Positions 30,318 through 32,181 of a stretch of DNA of 32,181 bases are shown here, one piece after another (position 1 is the stretch's first letter; every line of letters starts with the position of its first letter). Location: assembly GCA_002778455.1 (NCBI GenBank), contig PFCD01000004.1, forward strand, positions 3,543-35,723, in the 5' to 3' direction. Under the pieces are notes generated by a model. It saw only the letters and a program-made list of their open reading frames with translations, was not told where the DNA came from and did not search any database. This DNA is from Candidatus Micrarchaeota archaeon CG10_big_fil_rev_8_21_14_0_10_45_29 (GTDB lineage Archaea; Micrarchaeota; Micrarchaeia; Anstonellales; Anstonellaceae). Both the position numbers and the translations under genes were made by a program.

Positions 30318-31970
30318 TTATTTTTCATAATGTTTTTCATATACTATATTATTTCCTTTTTGTGCTATTTTCTCAAAGCAGGCGGCAGGAATAAAATTAT
30401 TTTCACATTCGCCTTCCCTTAGCACTACAAAATCATAATTATCGCATATTAAGCTCCAGTTTATTGAAGAGTAGTATTCTTGCCAGTAAATGCATGCATC
30501 ATTTTCCTTGTTTGAAAATAAGTGCTCTATAAACGCCTCGCCCCATGCGCTTACCTGCTCTCTTGCATGCATATTTTCATCCTTGTATTTTATTGGAGAA
30601 TATTTGTATGCAAACAAATCAGGCGAGTAGATGTTTTTCTCAATTGCCCAATACCCCCAGGTGTGCAAAAGAGAGGAAGGTGGGGATTGGGTTTTTATTA
30701 ATGATGCGAATCCTTCGCCGGTTGCAAATACTGCCGAGCCCTCATGCATAAAAGAGGAGAGTGAATCTATTTCCCCCAAAGTTGGCTGCAATTTCTCCCA
30801 TTGTAAAAATGTAAGGTAGGTGGATGCAAGCAAAAGCAAAAATGAGATTGCCCCTATTTCCAAAAATATATTTTTTGAATTTTTTAAGGAGGCTATGGGA
30901 TGAAAGAGAAATGCGATTAAAAATATAGCGAAAAAAGGCCAAAAACGCAGCTGGATAAACTGCCAGCTTGAAATCATTTCCGGGAGAAGAAGGGAGAGAA
31001 GCAAAAAGAAAATCGCGAAAAGCGCCCAAAGCAGGCACCATTTGGGCAGGTGCATTTTGTTTTTTGAATATAAAATAAGCAAATACGGCGCAAGAATCAT
31101 TGCAAAAAGCGCGGAAGGGACTGCCGGCGCAAGCACAAACAAATACCCTAAATTCCCCTCCAAGGGGTTGAAAATAATATAAGAGGCAGACGAGGAGCCC
31201 TCAAAAAATTCAAGCAAAGAGAGGAGAATCAGCAGGACAGCCGGCAAAAAAGGCGTGAATTTTAGAAAAAAATCCTTTCCAAATATTTCTTTTATTCCAT
31301 TTGCAGCATTTCCAAAACCGATAAATTTTCTTTTTTGCAAGGCAAAATTGTTTTTTTTCTCATTTTCCGCCCTATTTGCAATAAAAGCATAAAAAAGAAA
31401 TGTTGCCGCCGCAAAGCCGATTAATACTATTGCGCTTATTATGTGGGCAGAATATGTGAGAAACGCAAGAATAAGCATTATTGAAAATTCGCGCATGCCT
31501 GTTTTTTTTGGCAATATTTTCATCCAATACCCTGCCGCAAATAAAAATAATGAGATTGAGAGGCAAAAGTTCGCAAAACCCATGCTGAAAAAGAAATTAT
31601 ATGCAAAAAGCGCGCCGATTAGCCCGAGGGGCGCCATATTTTTATTTAAAGAGGAAAAGAAATAGCTTGCGCCCCATGGAAGGGAAATCAATACTATTGA
31701 GAGCGCTATCCTTCCTGCCAAATCAAGCCCTGTTATTTTTGCAAATATTAGCACTATCCAGAAAAACAATGAATTTGTGTTAAATAACCCTAAATTTGAT
31801 TCTATGTAAGTGTTTATGCCTGCATCATTTTGCAAAATAAAATGCATGCTTGCCAGATGGTTGGGGTAGTCGTTGAGGGGAAGGTATTGAAAATAGAAAA
31901 TAGGGAGAATTAGGAGAATGGAGGCGAATGCCTGAAGCCAAATCCATAAAGGGATATTCTTTAGACGCAT
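30318..31970 (-). CDS. Polytopic membrane protein, GT-C-like
   Basis: A 550-residue membrane protein with about 12 hydrophobic helices up to residue 430 and a soluble C-terminal domain of about 120 residues (SSFMHEGSAVFATGEGFASLIKTQ, SSINWSLICDNYDFVVLREGE). LNDYPNHLASMHFI just after the first helix puts an acidic loop where GT-C glycosyltransferases bind metal, which suggests a dolichol-sugar-dependent enzyme or protein O-/lipid-glycosylation; this is inference. The start is set by the ATG 26 nt from TTTTTATACC (31993-32002); the open frame extends 58 residues further across the repeat array and is disregarded. It ends nine bases beyond the SRP RNA 3' end, in convergent orientation. Confidence 0.7.
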   Translation of the reverse strand: MRLKNIPLWIWLQAFASILLILPIFYFQYLPLNDYPNHLASMHFILQNDAGINTYIESNLGLFNTNSLFFWIVLIFAKITGLDLAGRIALSIVLISLPWGASYFFSSLNKNMAPLGLIGALFAYNFFFSMGFANFCLSISLFLFAAGYWMKILPKKTGMREFSIMLILAFLTYSAHIISAIVLIGFAAATFLFYAFIANRAENEKKNNFALQKRKFIGFGNAANGIKEIFGKDFFLKFTPFLPAVLLILLSLLEFFEGSSSASYIIFNPLEGNLGYLFVLAPAVPSALFAMILAPYLLILYSKNKMHLPKWCLLWALFAIFFLLLSLLLPEMISSWQFIQLRFWPFFAIFLIAFLFHPIASLKNSKNIFLEIGAISFLLLLASTYLTFLQWEKLQPTLGEIDSLSSFMHEGSAVFATGEGFASLIKTQSPPSSLLHTWGYWAIEKNIYSPDLFAYKYSPIKYKDENMHAREQVSAWGEAFIEHLFSNKENDACIYWQEYYSSINWSLICDNYDFVVLREGECENNFIPAACFEKIAQKGNNIVYEKHYEK

Positions 31971-32008
31971 TAAACAACCTAATAGATGCAAGGTATAAAA
32001 AGGATTTT

Positions 32009-32181
32009 CGCCGAGGGGGAGAACCACAACCACCTGTGGTTGGGGTGATTTTGCGCTTGCGCAAAACCCCTGAAGGCGCGAGAGAAGAGAGCGCCGAGGG
32101 GGAGACAACCAGCTTTGCTGGTTGGATTTTGCGCTTTTGCGCAAAACCCCTGAAGGCGCGAGAGAAGAGAGCGCCGAGGGG
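32009..32181. repeat. Tandem hairpin repeats at window edge (80-83 bp units)
   Basis: Units start CGCCGAGGGG at 32009, 32092 and 32172 (periods 83 and 80; the third is cut by the window end). Each carries GGGG ... CCCC enclosing two hairpins, then a GGCGC-11-GCGCC hairpin bridging to the next unit. First inner hairpin: CAACCAC-CT-GTGGTTG (32027-32042) in unit 1, CAACCAGC-TTT-GCTGGTTG (32106-32124) in unit 2. Second: TTTTGCGC-TT-GCGCAAAA (32049-32066) versus TTTTGCGC-TTTT-GCGCAAAA (32127-32146). Stems stay complementary while sequences and loops change. Not CRISPR: no distinct spacers. Confidence 0.8.

Noticed and set aside
31971-32144. N-terminal extension of the GT-C-like membrane protein
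   Set aside because: The extra 58 residues are a translation of the hairpin repeats and cross the TATA box; the ATG at 31970 is preferred.
32009-32181. CRISPR array at window end
   Set aside because: Units are contiguous, each made of hairpins, with no spacer sequences.

Overview
The window reads as a chromosomal segment of a small-genome archaeon. Archaeal markers are a single-domain histone, RadA, Sec61-beta, a 7S SRP RNA, a class III signal peptide pilin, a tRNA-splicing endonuclease-type protein, a Hef-type helicase and an SDR-type threonine dehydrogenase. Genes are tightly packed on both strands. Many start codons lie about 26-28 nt from a TATA-like box, so they are probably leaderless; others have GGTG/GAGGTG ribosome sites. 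FtsZ, many lineage-restricted small membrane proteins and reduced or split versions of housekeeping proteins suggest a DPANN archaeon (Diapherotrites/Micrarchaeota-like). That placement is inference; no rRNA is present to settle it.

Layout. 1-2.4 kb: the 3' end of purA, a zinc-ribbon membrane protein, tRNA-Thr(GGT), and a permease of the ArsP/DUF318 type preceded by a previously easily missed 38-residue cysteine-rich peptide; then a small holin-like membrane protein. 2.5-6.4 kb: five genes of unknown function, including one secreted, membrane-anchored protein. 6.5-10.3 kb (minus strand): threonine dehydrogenase, a cytosolic-looking lytic-transglycosylase-fold protein, and a phosphoglucosamine/phosphomannomutase. 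10.35-11.9 kb: pilin-like protein, Nudix hydrolase, glycine/alanine-rich membrane protein. 12.1-12.75 kb: a winged-helix plus RelE-like toxin-antitoxin type pair flanked by imperfect 45-bp direct repeats. 12.85-14.7 kb: a small conserved-looking protein, radA, a zinc-ribbon mini-protein and the small Sec61-beta gene. 14.8-18.7 kb: an HTH protein (perhaps frameshifted), an HD phosphohydrolase, a winged-helix protein, a repeat-rich spacer, an AMMECR1 protein and an unknown protein.

18.7-23.5 kb: a 170-nt stretch with five or more hairpins, a GAAA tetraloop and a possible pseudoknot lies directly before a secreted/membrane protein gene. It is the best candidate here for an undescribed regulatory RNA. 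Then come a predicted metallopeptidase, a tRNA-splicing-endonuclease-like protein whose three catalytic residues appear replaced, cysS and the histone. 23.4-29.9 kb: a shortened NFACT protein lacking its C-terminal half, a P2A Ca2+-ATPase, a Hef-type helicase with a PCNA-binding-like tail in place of the nuclease domain, and ftsZ. 30.0-32.2 kb: SRP RNA, a GT-C-like polytopic membrane protein and, at the window edge, tandem 80-83 bp units made of hairpins whose stems change in a compensatory way.

Information-processing genes dominate (tRNA-Thr, cysS, splicing endonuclease subunit, SRP RNA, secG, NFACT, radA, Hef, histone, ftsZ). They are interspersed with envelope and secretion genes. There is no clear large operon and no integrated virus.
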